From: Ecdyonurus torrentis
Taxonomy: Eukaryota; Arthropoda; Insecta; Ephemeroptera; Heptageniidae
Assembly (NCBI GenBank): GCA_949318235.1
Contig: OX439129.1
Location: 36,071,027 to 36,135,026, forward strand
DNA length: 64,000 bases
Reading direction: 5' to 3'
Positions 1 through 14,039 of this stretch are shown here, one piece after another; the stretch's first letter is position 1, and every line of letters starts with the position of its first letter. The translations under genes and the position numbers were made by a program. Under the pieces are notes generated by a model. The model was not told the DNA's origin, ran no database searches, and worked only from the letters and a program-made list of their open reading frames with translations.

Positions 1-75
1 TCTCTTGATCCCATGGATCGTCATCCTCATACTGATTTGGTCGTGGATATAATAGAGATCGAGTTACTCGACTGA
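1..75 (+). CDS. Possible 3' end of a coding exon (partial, unidentified)
   Basis: The first 75 bases read open in frame 1 and end in TGA at 73-75, giving a 24-residue C-terminus that begins SLDPMDRHPHTD and ends IEIELLD. Base composition here is far richer in G+C than the following kilobases, and the residue mix (acidic and hydrophobic, no low complexity) looks like real protein. A TC microsatellite starts 40 bases after the stop, as expected for a UTR or intergenic position. The rest of the gene lies outside the window, so the product cannot be named. A chance open frame of this length is possible. Confidence 0.33.
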   Translation, partial: SLDPMDRHPHTDLVVDIIEIELLD

Positions 76-110
76 AAAATATAATGTCCATCACTGTGGA
101 GGCATCTATA

Positions 111-1140
<1,030 letters not shown>

Positions 1141-1144
1141 CCAT

Positions 1145-1262
1145 GGACTTTAAAAAAGCCGCATATTCCCACTGAGGTACGAACTCGTGATCTTCGTACG
1201 TCAATCCGCGTCAAACCAGCACGCATACCATTGCACCAGAGGCTCGGTCAAACCTAAATACG
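1145..1262 (-). mobile_element. tRNA-derived SINE remnant
   Basis: On the minus strand there is an A-box-like TGGTGCAATGGTATGCGTG (around 1240-1221), followed about 35 nt later by a B-box-like GAGTTCGTACC (1185-1175). That is the internal RNA polymerase III promoter layout of tRNA genes and tRNA-derived SINEs. The GC content stands out from the flanks. No acceptor-stem pairing consistent with a functional tRNA was found, so a SINE head is more likely than a tRNA gene. Confidence 0.6.
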
Positions 1263-1874
1263 TTTATATTTAAGAACTTGCATATCAAATTGAATGTTAA
1301 AAATAGTAAGTTATTGTTTTAACAGTATTATACTATGGAATATCAATAAACTGATTTCATTTCAAGTTAAAATGGATATAAATAAAATATCACAACTATA
1401 ATTTCATGATAGTAAATAATAGTTTTTAGTTTATGTTATACCCAGTAAATTCAACCTCAACCTGGATTAAATGTACATTTAAAATCAATAAAATAATACT
1501 TGCTAGTAAAATTTACTCATCTAGTGAATAATAAGCAAAAATTAAAAAAATAAAATAAAATAAATTAAAATAAAAATAATAATAATATTATGAAGTTACG
1601 TAGACAACTCTATTAATGTCTTAATGGATTTATAATCATATTAACGAGTACGTAGTGTACGCACGAAAGGAACTAACATTATTAAGAAATAGTAATGACA
1701 TTTTACAGGGTCTGTCATAAATCATTTTCTTCCTACATTCCAAATTGAATTACTGTAAGTTTTTTTTTTATATTACCTGCTACTTTTATATTTTGTTATG
1801 TTTTTCATATTCTATTCTCGTAGCATCAGATTATTCAATTAACTCAAACAATCAATAAAACACTAAAAAAAAAG

Positions 1875-2124
1875 TGTGCATTACTTTTGATACGAATCCT
1901 AACTTATTTGAGACAAACACTTATATGAGCAGCTTAAATAATGCGTTTTAGCAAATTATTAACAATGGCTAATTTAACTTAAAATAGCTGAAAATAACTG
2001 AAAAAAACTCAAAAAAACTTAAATTAAATAATTTGATAAAATGCATTATTTTAGCTTCTCCTAATAACTCATCTCATTAGTGTTTATCTCAAATAAGTTA
2101 GGATTCGTAACTGAAGGGATGCAC

Positions 2125-2126
<2 letters not shown>
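1875..2126. mobile_element. Foldback/MITE-like inverted repeat
   Basis: The left arm (from about 1875, containing CGAATCCTAACTTATTTGAG at 1895-1914) is matched in reverse complement by the right arm (CTCAAATAAGTTAGGATTCG at about 2088-2107). The similarity runs for some 80-90 bp and includes the ends GTGTGCAT/ATGCAC. Only a short AT-rich centre separates the arms and there is no coding capacity. This is the architecture of a non-autonomous DNA transposon. The target duplication was not resolved. Confidence 0.7.
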
Positions 2127-2158
<32 letters not shown>

Positions 2159-2530
2159 TTAGTGAAGATATATAAATAGTAATGTTGATATTGCAATGCA
2201 AATTTAAATATACTTTTAATATCCAAAAACAATTATTTAAATTATATGAAGAAATTTAGTTCTAGAAATAATGTTCTTGAATCGGTAATGAAGAAAATAA
2301 TATAAAAGAGTGCATGCGTTTCTTAAACTTAAACGCATAATGAAGAGTTTATTTTTCATTTTTGTTTTCAGTTTTCAGTGCCAAGTATTATTATTATATA
2401 AAAAAGTAATTGTAATACATATTAACAACTATACCATCATAAGAATCATAAAATATAACATTCAGTTATTGCTTTATATTTTATAGCTTCTAATGTATAA
2501 ATCAAGACTTTCTTGAAAACAAAATAGTAT

Positions 2531-2688
2531 TTAACTTTTAAATACACAACAACGTTTATAAAACTTGTTCAAGTTATTTTTATGATTACAAAACCTAATG
2601 CAAAATATAAGAAGATTTGAAAAACCCTCTTCCAGACTGCTTACATTTATATGTCTTTTGAAAAGGTTTAGTAACTCCAAAAACTTTT

Positions 2689-2723
<35 letters not shown>

Positions 2724-2990
2724 GGTAATAAAGGATGTAATAAATCTAAATAGTCTTCTTGTGGTGCACGATTCTTATTTCTATGTAAATCTAAGAAGTT
2801 TGACAATGCTGGTGCTAACTTTATCACTTCTTCTCTAAGAATAATGCATCTTGAAATATTGTCTTCTTTAAAAGTTTCTAAAAGTTTTATCCCCTCTTGT
2901 CGACACTTATACGAATGTTACAAAAACACTTTCAACAGTAAAATCATCATTGACTTCCTATTTTATCTGAGTAATGTAAAGCTTCAATAT
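2531..2990 (-). pseudogene. Frame-shifted coding relic of an unidentified protein
   Basis: Reading the minus strand from about 2990 down to 2531, three consecutive stretches look like genuine protein but lie in different frames. The first includes KFIDDIEALHYSDKIGSQ, the second NDDFTVESVFVTFV, and the third starts RQEGIKLLETFKEDNIS and continues through LAPALSNFLDLHRNKNRA to the end near 2534. The last part is interrupted by about 29 A on the plus strand (around 2693-2722), which would encode a phenylalanine run. Helix-like charged and leucine-rich sequence on both sides of that run suggests one ancestral protein. I do not recognise the family. At least two frameshifts, an upstream in-frame stop and the homopolymer argue for a decayed gene or transposon fragment. 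A short real exon cannot be excluded. Confidence 0.5.
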
Positions 2991-3109
2991 CATCAATAAA
3001 TTTTAATTAAGTATAATCTGGAGTAGAAAAATTAGTAATATACGTTATTTGGAAATTTGGTACCTATTTAGAATTGAAAAGTATAAGCAGAAAATACGTC
3101 ATAGAAGAA

Positions 3110-3215
3110 ATTTTGGACAACTGGGAGTCGAACCCAGATTTTTGCTTGCCTGTGACAGTTGCTCAGCAAGCCACAGACCTGGATTTGACTCCCAGTTGAT
3201 TGGAGATCTTTCTTA
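3110..3215 (-). mobile_element. tRNA-like sequence / SINE remnant
   Basis: The minus strand carries a perfect T-arm-like hairpin, CTGGG-TTCGACT-CCCAG (3137-3121). An A-box-like TGGCTTGCTGAGC lies 25-35 nt upstream (3173-3161). A second, diverged copy of the T-arm sequence lies in inverse orientation at about 3178-3197, so the whole is a short inverted repeat. No matching acceptor stem was found, so this is a tRNA-derived fragment and not a functional tRNA gene. Confidence 0.5.
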
Positions 3216-3915
3216 TGTTCTTACTGCTTTCACTGGGTAACACAAAAACTTATACAACATGTTATGAGTTTTAACAGAAATCAACGTGAGATGGGAGATT
3301 AGTATTTTTTTTTTTATGATTGATATTTTACAGTACAACATGTTAAATAAAAACAAATGCCGTAAAATCTAACCAAAAATAAATAAATGGTATAGTAGTA
3401 AATTACTGTATTGATGTATCTAAATAAAAATTATTTGATATAGTGTTAACGAACAGTCTTATTGAAAAATAGACCATAAAACCCTAATGTATTACATGTC
3501 TACATGTTATAAGCCTTGAAGTTTACAAACAACTTACAAGCAGTCGATACTGCATAGTGTTTACGTTATACATTTTTGTTAGCCTTGCTTTAAGTTCTCT
3601 AGAAGATCCCATTAAAATATGAAGGGAGGTTGCAGTATGTATATAATATAATATACATAGCTTTACATTTCCCAGATATATACAAATTCTTAGTTAATTA
3701 GCCTCGAGGTATGTCAATATTATTTACCTCTAATTAACTCCAAGTCAATCAACGAATCTAAAATTTGTATACTGAAGAAGATCTGTCTTGATTGAAATTT
3801 TACTCAGTTATTAAAATAGAGGGCTAAGTTTTAGTTGCTATTTTATTATACTATTTTAAAATTGTAATGTAAGTGCTATTTAAGGGAAAAAACCAAAACA
3901 TATCGATAAGGTAAT

Positions 3916-4188
3916 GCTGCAGTGGAAAAAATGTGTATCTCGTTTTTTGTCAAGGCAAGCAAAATGTGTAACTCCAAGCGAACGTAATACATTACATTCG
4001 TAAACGATTTACCAGCCCATACCGGTCCATACCGGACCGGTATACTGAGTGTATACCGGTCCATGGTATACATTTTGATTCCCGTGACAAAAAAAAACAG
4101 AGATACACATTTTTGTTCTCGTAATAAAATACGAGATACACCTTTTGCTTCTCGTGATAATAAACGAGATACACAAATTTTCCGCAAC
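3916..4188. mobile_element. MITE-like element with tandem GAGATACAC motifs
   Basis: Terminal inverted repeats of about 24 bp flank the segment (left GTGGAAAAAATGTGTATCTC, right GAGATACACAAATTTTCCGC). The centre is dominated by CCGGTATAC/GTATACCGG palindromes (about 4018-4067). Toward the right end a roughly 33-bp unit starting GAGATACAC is repeated two to three times. There is no coding capacity. Confidence 0.65.
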
Positions 4189-4189
4189 A

Positions 4190-4409
4190 ACAATGATTTA
4201 TAATTACTTTTATTACAGATTATTTTTCAGAGGTAAAATAACATTGAATCCGAATTTGCCCATCCCCCCTCCCCCCTACATGTTTCTTACTTCTACATTA
4301 GATGTTCGTTAAATTCTGCCCAAATTTATCGCAATTTGCAAGAATTACGTTAAAAATGATTCTATATCTAATGCCATAATATAAAACAATGTACATTAAT
4401 TATTTACGT

Positions 4410-4445
<36 letters not shown>

Positions 4446-6112
4446 ATCACATATTATATAACACGTTATATAAGTTTGAATAAACAGTACATAATATTTA
4501 TTTATAATGTTTTATTATAACAATAATCAATATAACATAGCGTGAGAAATAGTATATTAAATATAATTTTATAGATAACATAACATAAAACAAATGTTTT
4601 AATAAAAATAACAATCTAATGTCACTTTCAACTTCTGTATAAAAAAATAATATAAAGTATATCTACTCGAAGTAAGTAAATGCGATGAGATTTGCAGTAA
4701 TCATTTCAGTGTTGACATAAATTGACATGAACACGTCAAGTAAATACTGCGTGACAGACATGACGTGTAATTATTCAATACAAAATCATCTGTTAGCTTC
4801 AAACAGAAAGAGGTTTGCCGTCATCATAAATATAAAATGTTTCTTTTATTATTATTTTGTATTAGGTTAATGTTTTTCATCTCGATTTTTTTTTATTAAA
4901 TCTCTCTCTCTCTCTCTCTCTCTCCAAAAATCAAAGAACCAGTGTAAAAAATTATAAATCAAACATTTCAATTAATCTTTTTATTGCATTGCTATTTTAA
5001 TTAATTTTCTATGATTTTTTATTAAAAGAAAAGTCTCTTCATTAAAGTACATTTTACTATACTATTTGGTTAAAAAAATGAGTTTAATATACTTTAATTT
5101 AATTCAGTACTTCACAGAAAACAGAACAATAACTCTCAATACACACATGAGAAAAATATTAATATTATAAGTTCTCTCTGTAACTGTCATATCCATACCA
5201 TAGAAATTTATTTTAATATTATTCTATTATACTGTGAATTTAAAATAAAATAATATAAAAAATTGAACCTGTCATTTACAGTTTCAATGTATAATATATG
5301 TTTTAGAAATAATACAAGATTCTTATTTTTAATGATTTTATCTGTATGTAAATATTAAATTAATATTCTACATTTTGTATTCTGAGCTTAATGACACAAA
5401 AGTAAAAAAAAAAAAAAAAAAAAACTAGTAGAATGAACCAACAGGTCAACTTAAATATCGTTAAAAAAATATTGGAGAAATAATATTGAAATAATGTTAA
5501 CATGAAATAATTATCTTAAAATGAAGTCTGTTCAAAGTCATATGTTACTAATTTTAATTGCAATTAAAACTTTTTACAGTTTTTTTTTTATACCACAAAG
5601 ACCAAATTAACCACAATATGTACACCGCAATAGATTAAACATCAAAAGCTGTGCAATTTGATAAGGCTTGTGTTTGTATTACAAAATGAAAACTTAAGGC
5701 AGTTTAATGAGATACAGAAATTGAACACTTTTGGGGCTTCATATTTCTTCATAGGTCATATTTCATATACAAAAATAATGAACAATACTTAAATATCAAA
5801 ACACATTATTTGTTTGAAATAAAAAACAATATATTTAAGTATCAAAATTTGAAACTAAAAAATTTTAAATTCTCATACAAAAATTTTCTGTTTCTTTTTT
5901 TATTTCTCTAGGGGGAAAAAAAGATTCATGGTATATAGATTTAAATTATTAATTTTAAATTTCTAACAATTTATTTTTCTAAAAAAGTTTTTATACTGAA
6001 TGTTATAATAGTACACGCAACTAAAGAATGAAAATTTAGAATTGTTAAAATAAATATGAAAATTGCTGAGCTTATATTTTTATTTAATTTATGAAGCAGT
6101 GTAACTCAAAAA

Positions 6113-6117
<5 letters not shown>
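4190..6117. other. AT-rich spacer with homopolymers
   Basis: Holds a poly-A run near 4413-4443, a short (TC)n at about 4903-4924 and a poly-A near 5405-5424. No gene, RNA or clear element was seen. Confidence 0.6.

Positions 6118-6184
<67 letters not shown>
6118..6184. repeat. (AT)n microsatellite
   Basis: Perfect AT dinucleotide run of about 67 bases. Confidence 0.97.
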
Positions 6185-6188
<4 letters not shown>

Positions 6189-6286
6189 TTTTCTGCACCA
6201 ATCTTTGTCATTAATCTTTGCTACAAGATTTTGTCTACACTAAGGAAGTAGGAGACATTTAAGCAACAGTGCGACTCGCCTGGAGG

Positions 6287-6287
6287 T

Positions 6288-6360
<73 letters not shown>
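6287..6360. repeat. (GA)n microsatellite
   Basis: GA run with one interruption (GAGAAAGAGA) near its start. The apparent minus-strand Leu-Ser-rich open frame across it is only a translation of the repeat. Confidence 0.97.
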
Positions 6361-6364
<4 letters not shown>

Positions 6365-9360
6365 CGATGTCCACAACTGACGTCTTTCTAGCTCATAATA
6401 AACTTCATCTCCTCCTCTCACATTAATATCAACTATGCTCTGTAGCACACAAACTTCTTCGTGCAACTCACGTAATACAGAGTTGTTTTTTTTCTTTTCA
6501 GTTTCTTTTCTTCAAATAAAAGATTTATAAAGCATGTACATTAATTTATACTGTCTTGTAAATCTTTTTTTTTACATCTAGACAATTGTGAAAGAGTGAT
6601 TTGTCAGTATAAAATTTTATTTTATTGTTCTTAAAACAATTTTCCACTTTACAATAATGTTTATGAGACATTTAATGAAAAAAGATTTAAAAATAAAACA
6701 ATTATTCTGTCTATTTTATCATGATATGTATAAACAATGAAAATTTATAATTAATCTAGTGAAGCATAAGTAAATTACAATTATTTGCATCACTTAAGCA
6801 CGATAATTGAAACACAAACTTTTTCTTATCTCCTTTGTAAAACGTGGTTGAAATGAGCCACCTGTTCGCAAAGTGCTTTTGCAGATGGCACCAGCTATCT
6901 CAACTTCCACGATGTTTTTTTTCTTTCTCATGCGTGGAGAATGACGCATATTATTTTCAAATTTTCTCAAGCTAATACATATAAATATTTTATAGTACCA
7001 AAATACATGACATAAATGTAGATTTAGTATTTGTAAAATTTGTTGATATTTTTTGATTAATACTATTTTGTGTGTATGCCGCAACAACTTGCGGTCATCT
7101 AGTGGTTTATATAGTTTAAAAATCAATACAGTGAGACAAACGCTGGAATATTGAACATATCTTTGCGTACCAACGATTCTCATAAACTAAATTCCACTCG
7201 TACAGTATATGCTTCAATTTTAGAAAGGAATTTCAAATATTTTCTACACATATGCATAGAATCTAAAGAGTGTACTTTTAGGTACTATATAGTACACATG
7301 ACTGTATAGAGAATGGACCACTTTACATGCCTTTATATTTTTGAATCGTATTAATCTTATTATTAAACCTATGCTCACCATAAAACCACTTTTTGTTTTA
7401 TCATATTTATCAAAAATAGATAAAATAACACAAATTTAATGGCAATTTAACTTAATAAAATTCTACGTTACACACGTTTTTTTTTTTTTTTTTTTTCTTG
7501 TGAAACGCATGTGAGTACAATAATTTATTCATGCAATGTGTCAGTAAGTGCAGGTGGTGACCCAGTCAGTATTCATGATTACTCTAGGTTACCAAAGCAA
7601 GGCAAAAGCTTGCTGGTAGCTCCACCTGTTGATGTTGTAGTTTCCTTAGCAACTTATATATACCCACTACTGACTGAGTGCAGCAAGATATCGATTCTTT
7701 TTTTACTGTGTATAGCTCTAACATGCTTCCCCTGCACAACCTACATTTAATAACTTTTAGTAAAAATTCATATCATGCTCAAAAACATCTTTTTTTTTTT
7801 ATCTATATGGATGAGATAAATGTTATAATATGCTTTTTGTTTAATTTTGATTTAGCTAAAAGAGTTTTTTTCTATATTGCTATCATAGGTTACGTATTAG
7901 AACAATAGCTTTCAACGTTTTTCTATGTTGTTTTAATTTTAACTGCATTTTTAATATAAAATTATATATTAAACTTGCAGATTCAACGTAATAGAAAATT
8001 TTATTGACACTTGGCATTGAGTGTCAGTAAAAGTTAAAAACTAAACTCAACATTGAAAATAAATGTAGCATTATATTAAAGTTTTTTTTTTTATAAGTAG
8101 CTTTGTCCTAGTTTTCTTGTTATTGATAAATATATAATATAAAAATCTCAAAGCAGTAAAATGCTCTTGTGTTTTACGTCATGGGTCCTATATGAAACAG
8201 ATATCAATTTTAAAAGCAAAATCGTGTTTATAAATAATAGAAAAGTGCAAAAGTAATAAAAATTTGTGTCAAATATTAGATCAATGTACAAGGTCACTTC
8301 ACAATTCACTGAGCTTTTATTTCCTTTCAATTAAGTTTCTAGAACATTAAACACACATCTTTATTTTATCAACCAATCAATTCAATAGAATAACGATCCA
8401 AAACAAACAAATACTCTTTTGATGAATGTTAAAAGAGTTTTAATTAAATTTAATTAATGTATGATTAAAATTATAAAAATATTGCCTGTTAAGTCAATGT
8501 TGAGTCAACTTAATAAAACTGATTGTGACTTTTATATCACTGTAATTTTTTTTCAGTATTTACAAAAAAAAAAAAAAAAAAAAAAAAAAAAACAACTTAT
8601 ATTACAAGAGCTACCTACCCTATAACATTGTGTAATGAAATGTGTATGTTTGACATTTTTTAATGATTCTTGTTACTCAAAATCAAAACTACATGTAAAT
8701 GGTAAGAATTAATTTCATAAATTGTAATTAATGATCTTTTAAATGAGTGCTTGCATGTCAGTAATTTTAAATTTATTCTGTAATGAATTAAATATTTTGT
8801 GCTGTGTGTACCACCAATGTATGTATAGGGCGCAAACCTGTTTTTGGTTTGACAATAAATAAAAATAAATACATAAAATGGAAACATTTTATCTTATCGA
8901 TGTCAATAGGACTAAAATAACATGATTTCAAAAAAAAAATTACATTAAGAGAAAACATAATTTAGAAAATTATAACTTTTAAACGTATAATAAAAAAATA
9001 GTCCATGACATTTGTAGGTTCATTTTGAGAGAATTTCAGTAATAAATTTTTTATTTCGTTGTTTAATTATAATTCAAGTAATTATTTCCAATTTATTTGT
9101 AATATGATATCACAATGTAAATATACTAATTAAATTTTTATTACATTTCTATAGGATGATTTATTGGTTTTGATTTGTAATTAACTAAATGCCAATCATT
9201 ATTTTCAACAAAAAACAATATTATTAAAAAGAAGAAAAAAAATACAATATAAAACAATTAAGCCAATTTACTATTAAATTTGTTGTACAAATGATTCTTT
9301 CATATAAAATTGTTTGACCTTTATAAATATTACAATATCATTTATTCATACAGCTAGAGT
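6361..9360. other. AT-rich spacer, no feature seen
   Basis: Short open frames (for example 7511-7750 and 8660-8887) show no recognisable protein features. Poly-A/T runs occur near 7477-7497 and 8563-8592. Confidence 0.55.
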
Positions 9361-9384
9361 TATTTCAGTTGAAGAGTGTATAAC

Positions 9385-9570
9385 TGAGGTAGGGAGGGTA
9401 GATGAGTAGATGGGGGAAGGAGGGAGGAGGGAGATCTTATTGTGACGACTGATATAATCGAAGCTTGGGAGCTCAAACCCACGCAGCACCCGCCTGCTTT
9501 TTTCATCGTACTCTAGGCGCCGGCGCCAATGTTGTGACGTAAGTCGCCCACGCTTACCCCCACTATATAA
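9385..9570. other. G-rich and GC-rich patch, possible SINE fragment
   Basis: A purine tract of AGGGAGG/GGGGGAAGG type (9391-9431) is followed by a GC-rich stretch with the palindrome GGCGCCGGCGCC (about 9516-9527). On the minus strand, GGGTTTGAGCTCCC (about 9465-9480) resembles a B box, suggesting a tRNA-derived element. The A box is not convincing. The composition contrasts strongly with the flanks. Confidence 0.35.
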
Positions 9571-11062
9571 CTCCTTTATAAACTAAAACATTGGTATCTA
9601 AAGCAAAAATGTATAAGGGTTGCTATGCACTATCATTTTATATCTACAAGCACTTTTTGTTAAAAAAAAAAATTCTTATATCATGTAATAATAATAATAA
9701 TAGTAAAACACTAAGGTAGTACTGTGAAATGTTTTAAAGTGAACCCTTATCACCACACTACTCTCATTTCATAAATGAACTTTTATTATTCCGTTGTTTG
9801 TGTTTATTTTTAGTATTACAACGTGAACTGTTGCCTATAATAAAAACCTATGCTGCCTATAGTATTGCTGCCTATTATGCCTTATAATAATTACTATAAT
9901 AAGGAATAGTAATTAGTAACGTATAATGAGTTTAAATATTAACCGTTAAGTTTAAATATTTAAAATGAAGCCATATATAATTAACGTGCAAATTGTTAGT
10001 TTATTTTTATAAATTACTTTACGAAGTGTTTCATATTTTTCATTTGGTTTATGATAATAATAAGAAAATTACTTTAAAACCAATGTATTTCCTGTTCTTA
10101 AACAAATACATAACCAAAAATTATATTCCTGCAGATAATTTGTAAACTGAAATAACATAATCCATTCAAACAAAAACCTTTGTTCATTCATAACTATTAA
10201 AATAAAATCTCTATTTTTAGTATTAGCCGCCATTTTGAACGCCTGAATATATAGGCAACCAGTTGGGTACATGTGTTAAACAGGTTGCATACTCCCTTCT
10301 TTATAATATTAATGGGATCAACGGCACGCAAAAAGCCGCAATTACGTTTTTAAACACAAAAAGCTATAATTATACCATAGTACGTTAAATATTTTATTTC
10401 TCATAAAGAGAAGAAGAAGAAGGACGACAAGTGTGACCTTTGCGTGTTTATATGCAGTTGTATAGCCTTCAACATTGCTATCAAAATTATTATAAATAAA
10501 AATACGTATATACATATGCGTGCGCATTTCATGTCAATTTTTATTAAATTCCTTAACATGATAAATTATACAAAATTTTATTTTATTTATATAACAACAA
10601 AAAACTTTTAGCAAAATTTAATAGTCAAATATTTAATATTTTTGAATATATTTTGTTAAATCATATTAATAATATTTTAATTTAAGTTTTAATAATAAGC
10701 AAAACTTGGTTGCAGTTAGTTCGTTTATTATCAAGCTGTCATTCAAATTATAATGCAAATAGTTAGCCACGCCTACTTTTCCGCTCAATACAAGCCCGCT
10801 AATTGACGTACTGTATTATTAATTATAATATAATATTGTTACGCTTGCTTATGAATACCACAACCGTCATTTAGGCCCTTTGTATTATATATTTCAGTAA
10901 AAAATTATCATCTTCTATAAAAAATATAAATTTATTTTATGCAGCTGTACAGAAAATATAATTAATTAATGTATATAATATTATTAGTAAAATATATGAT
11001 GTTATAAAATGCTAAAAAAATATTGGTGGTAAAATTCTATATTGAATAAAGCCTTTAACAAT

Positions 11063-11064
<2 letters not shown>
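9571..11064. other. AT-rich spacer, no feature seen
   Basis: No supported gene or element. A slightly GC-richer patch at about 10765-10810 was not identified. Confidence 0.55.

Positions 11065-11143
<79 letters not shown>
11065..11143. repeat. (TC)n microsatellite
   Basis: TC run with a single TTTC interruption at the distal end. Confidence 0.97.
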
Positions 11144-12009
11144 GAACATACAGCGCACACATATGGATTTTAAATTCAATATTTTCAATTACCGATCTGT
11201 TTGAACAGTTGATAAAATTATTATTGACTTTAAAATATTTAGCCCTTTTAAAAATTACGCTTCAATTTTAATTCTATAGAAAAATTCTTTTTTGATTTCT
11301 CATCCTATCTCATTGCAACCTTGTAAAAATTAAGTGTAAATTAAAATGTTAGCACCATGGGTTTGCACTCATATATTGTGCAAGCTCTTGACAAATATTA
11401 CTTAAAATCGAAACCGGTGGAATAAATTAGTATAGATACAAAGATTATTATTTAATTGCACAGCCATGTTTTTGAAAATTATTTGTTGTATTAACAAGAC
11501 CACCTTACCCATCTTGCTTCAATTATTAAAATTATAACCACAATAATATAGATTGTTGTAATGAACAATGCAATAAAGTTTTGAAATAGCGTACTGTATG
11601 AAAGTTGTAAAAATATATGTTGTGACATTTTGATGGTACATTTCAGGGTAACAAAAAAATTATAATTTAATTAAATTTACAACAACTTTTGATGCGTGGG
11701 TAATAACAATAAAAAAATAACATTTTTGTGTACCATTTACGTCATACTAAAAAAAAAATATGAGAAATTATGCGTCATTAATTTTACATCCATCAAATTT
11801 TATTTTCAACGTTTCCGTAACATTCAAAGTATAACGTGGAGAAACGTCTCTCAAAGAAAATCCTAAGCGGTAAATTTTTTTTTTTTTAACTAGTATGACA
11901 AATTACTAATGCTGCTATTGTTACCAATAAAAATTGTAAAATTTGTATTGTTAATTAAAATTGTTCCATAACTTAATAGTTATTGTTGTTTTACTGGTGA
12001 AAACATTAA

Positions 12010-12317
12010 AGGCGTAGAACACCTTGAACAAAAAAGTTGTGTAATATCCTAACAAACCTGAAAATCAACGTTGATTTGTCCGGAGTCATTGATTTCTAAT
12101 TTATTTTCCATTCACAAAATGGCACGAGCGGTCAATGACGTCACAGGTCACCTGGTCTACGCGCGCGTAAAACAAGCAAGCTGTGACGTCAATGACCACT
12201 CGCGTCATTTTATGAATGGAAAATAAGGTAGAAATCAATGACTCCAGCCAAATCATCGTTGATTTTCAGGTTTGTTAGGATATTACACAAATTTTTTGTT
12301 CAAGGTGTTCTACGCCT
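12010..12317. mobile_element. TTAA-flanked foldback MITE, family A
   Basis: A 308-bp element almost entirely made of two inverted arms. The left begins AGGCGTAGAACACCTTGAAC and the right ends GTTCAAGGTGTTCTACGCCT. Both ends abut TTAA (12006-12009 and 12318-12321), the target duplication typical of piggyBac-type transposition. The centre contains TGACGTCA and GCGCGCG. A diverged relative lies in NSMCE3 intron 5 (about 30502-30907). There is no coding capacity, so mobilisation would have depended on a transposase supplied in trans. Confidence 0.85.
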
Positions 12318-13286
12318 TTAAACAAGCATTGTTCGTGTCCTTAAAAGTAAGTTTTAAATTAATGATATATACCTAAAAATTGAATATTAAGAACGTAGCG
12401 TACTAAAAAATTTGTCATAAAAAAATTACATACTTAAAGGGAAAAAAATTAAAAATAACGAGCAAGTATTATTGATTTAGTAATAAAAATAATAAACAAA
12501 TTACGATGTGAAAATATAAAACATGTAACTTCAAGGATTTATTTACAAAGTAAAAGGTCACCATGTACACAACGATTCAATAAAGTTCACTGGCATACAT
12601 GAAAGTTTGTATAGCAAATAATTATTAAACATGAAACTCTGTTTGAATAGCATAAATATACCATGCCATAACCATAAGTTAATAGAACATTTCACGTAGA
12701 GAAAATAATATTTTCTTTTGAGTAAACAATTCATTACAAAACAAACTAAAATTTCCTCATTTATTTTCAATTCAAACGTGAATGAAATTTGAAATGTAAT
12801 TGATTTTCAACAAAAAGCCATTAAAGACAGGAAATTAATGGAGAACAAAAAAAAACTATAGACAAATGATGTAAATATAAACTTTGATATTTAAAAATAA
12901 GCGTAAATTACAAAACATTTAAACTGATTAAAGTGTGGTATTGGCAGCTTCAAAATGAGTTTTCTTTTACGTTAGTTGCATGAAAACAAAATAAAATTAT
13001 TTTCAAATATAAATTATCAGTGTTCTTATCAGCAATACTGGTTATGATAAATACCATGCAGAAAAAAAAGTTAATTGAAAATTTTCCTGCTAATGCCTTT
13101 TTTTAAAACGTATAGGGGAGGTGGGTGAAACAAAAATTGTTTGCTTTTTAATTAGGCTTATGTTTTGTTGTTCTTGTTATCGTCTTTTGAGGAACACATT
13201 ATTTAAATAGTAAGAAATTTACGCTAAGCTAAATGCTTATAAGTTCATAAATTTTGGTGTTAATGAGGAAGATTAAAAAAAATTAA

Positions 13287-13577
13287 GGGGGTAATTTTAT
13301 TACATATTCTAAAAGAGAACATCATCCTGAGTCGATAGATATGCAAATTTCTAACTTTTTTTTAGTTTATTAAGTGTTTTTATTAATTTTTGAAAGTTGC
13401 AAAATGACGTCACGGTTGGTAAATTTGTCCTATGTCCACATGCATAAGTTGCCACCCGTGACGTCATTTTTTGATTTTCAGAAATTAAATAAAAATACTT
13501 AATGGACTCAAAAATTAAACATTCACGTATCAATCGATTCAAAACAAGCTCCTCTTTTAGAATATGAAATAAAATTA
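13287..13577. mobile_element. Foldback MITE, family B (full copy)
   Basis: The left end TAATTTTATTACATATTCTA plus AAAGAG is matched at the right by CTCTTTTAGAATATGAAATA plus AAATTA. The inner arms meet at a TGACGTCAC / GTGACGTCA pair flanking the centre (about 13404-13465). A truncated relative lies at 25059-25300, sharing the left end and the GACGTCACGGT core. Confidence 0.75.
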
Positions 13578-14039
13578 GCCGCCTAAAAAAATTAGGGCTT
13601 TCTCATTCTTGCTTGTAAATTGTATAAAGCTAGAACTGAAACTTGGATTCATTTCCCATTACACGCTGATAAAAAGTATAAAAGAAACCCGCTATAATTC
13701 CCATGTATGTGAAAGAGCTGGGTAAACTCCATGGCTGTTCATTGCTCTCCATGTCGTCCTCAGATAACCCATAACCTTGCACGTGTGTGTGTGTGTGTCG
13801 TTCAAACATAAAGAAGATAAGTATTAATAATAATGACAACAATAAAAACTGTCTAATCAACTTATACTATATAAATGAATAGCCTTAAATAAGACGTATT
13901 ATTACGTTCATCAGCACCATGTTTATTTTGTTCTTACATAATAGTCATTTTAAATATATAAGGAAAAATAGAAAAGCTAAAATTAGAATTATGGTCAAAG
14001 AATAATCATACATAATTGTTTGTTTAGAAATGAAAGAGA

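Noticed and set aside
3110..3215. Functional tRNA gene on the minus strand
   Set aside because: The T arm is perfect, but acceptor and D arms do not pair and a second inverted half-copy is present. Kept as a tRNA-like remnant.
6221..6466. 81-residue minus-strand frame
   Set aside because: Leu-Ser repeat is the translation of the GA tract.
7511..7750. 79-residue open frame next to a poly-T run, with a minus-strand TATATAAG
   Set aside because: No domain or splice evidence. A TATA-like word is expected by chance in DNA this AT-rich.
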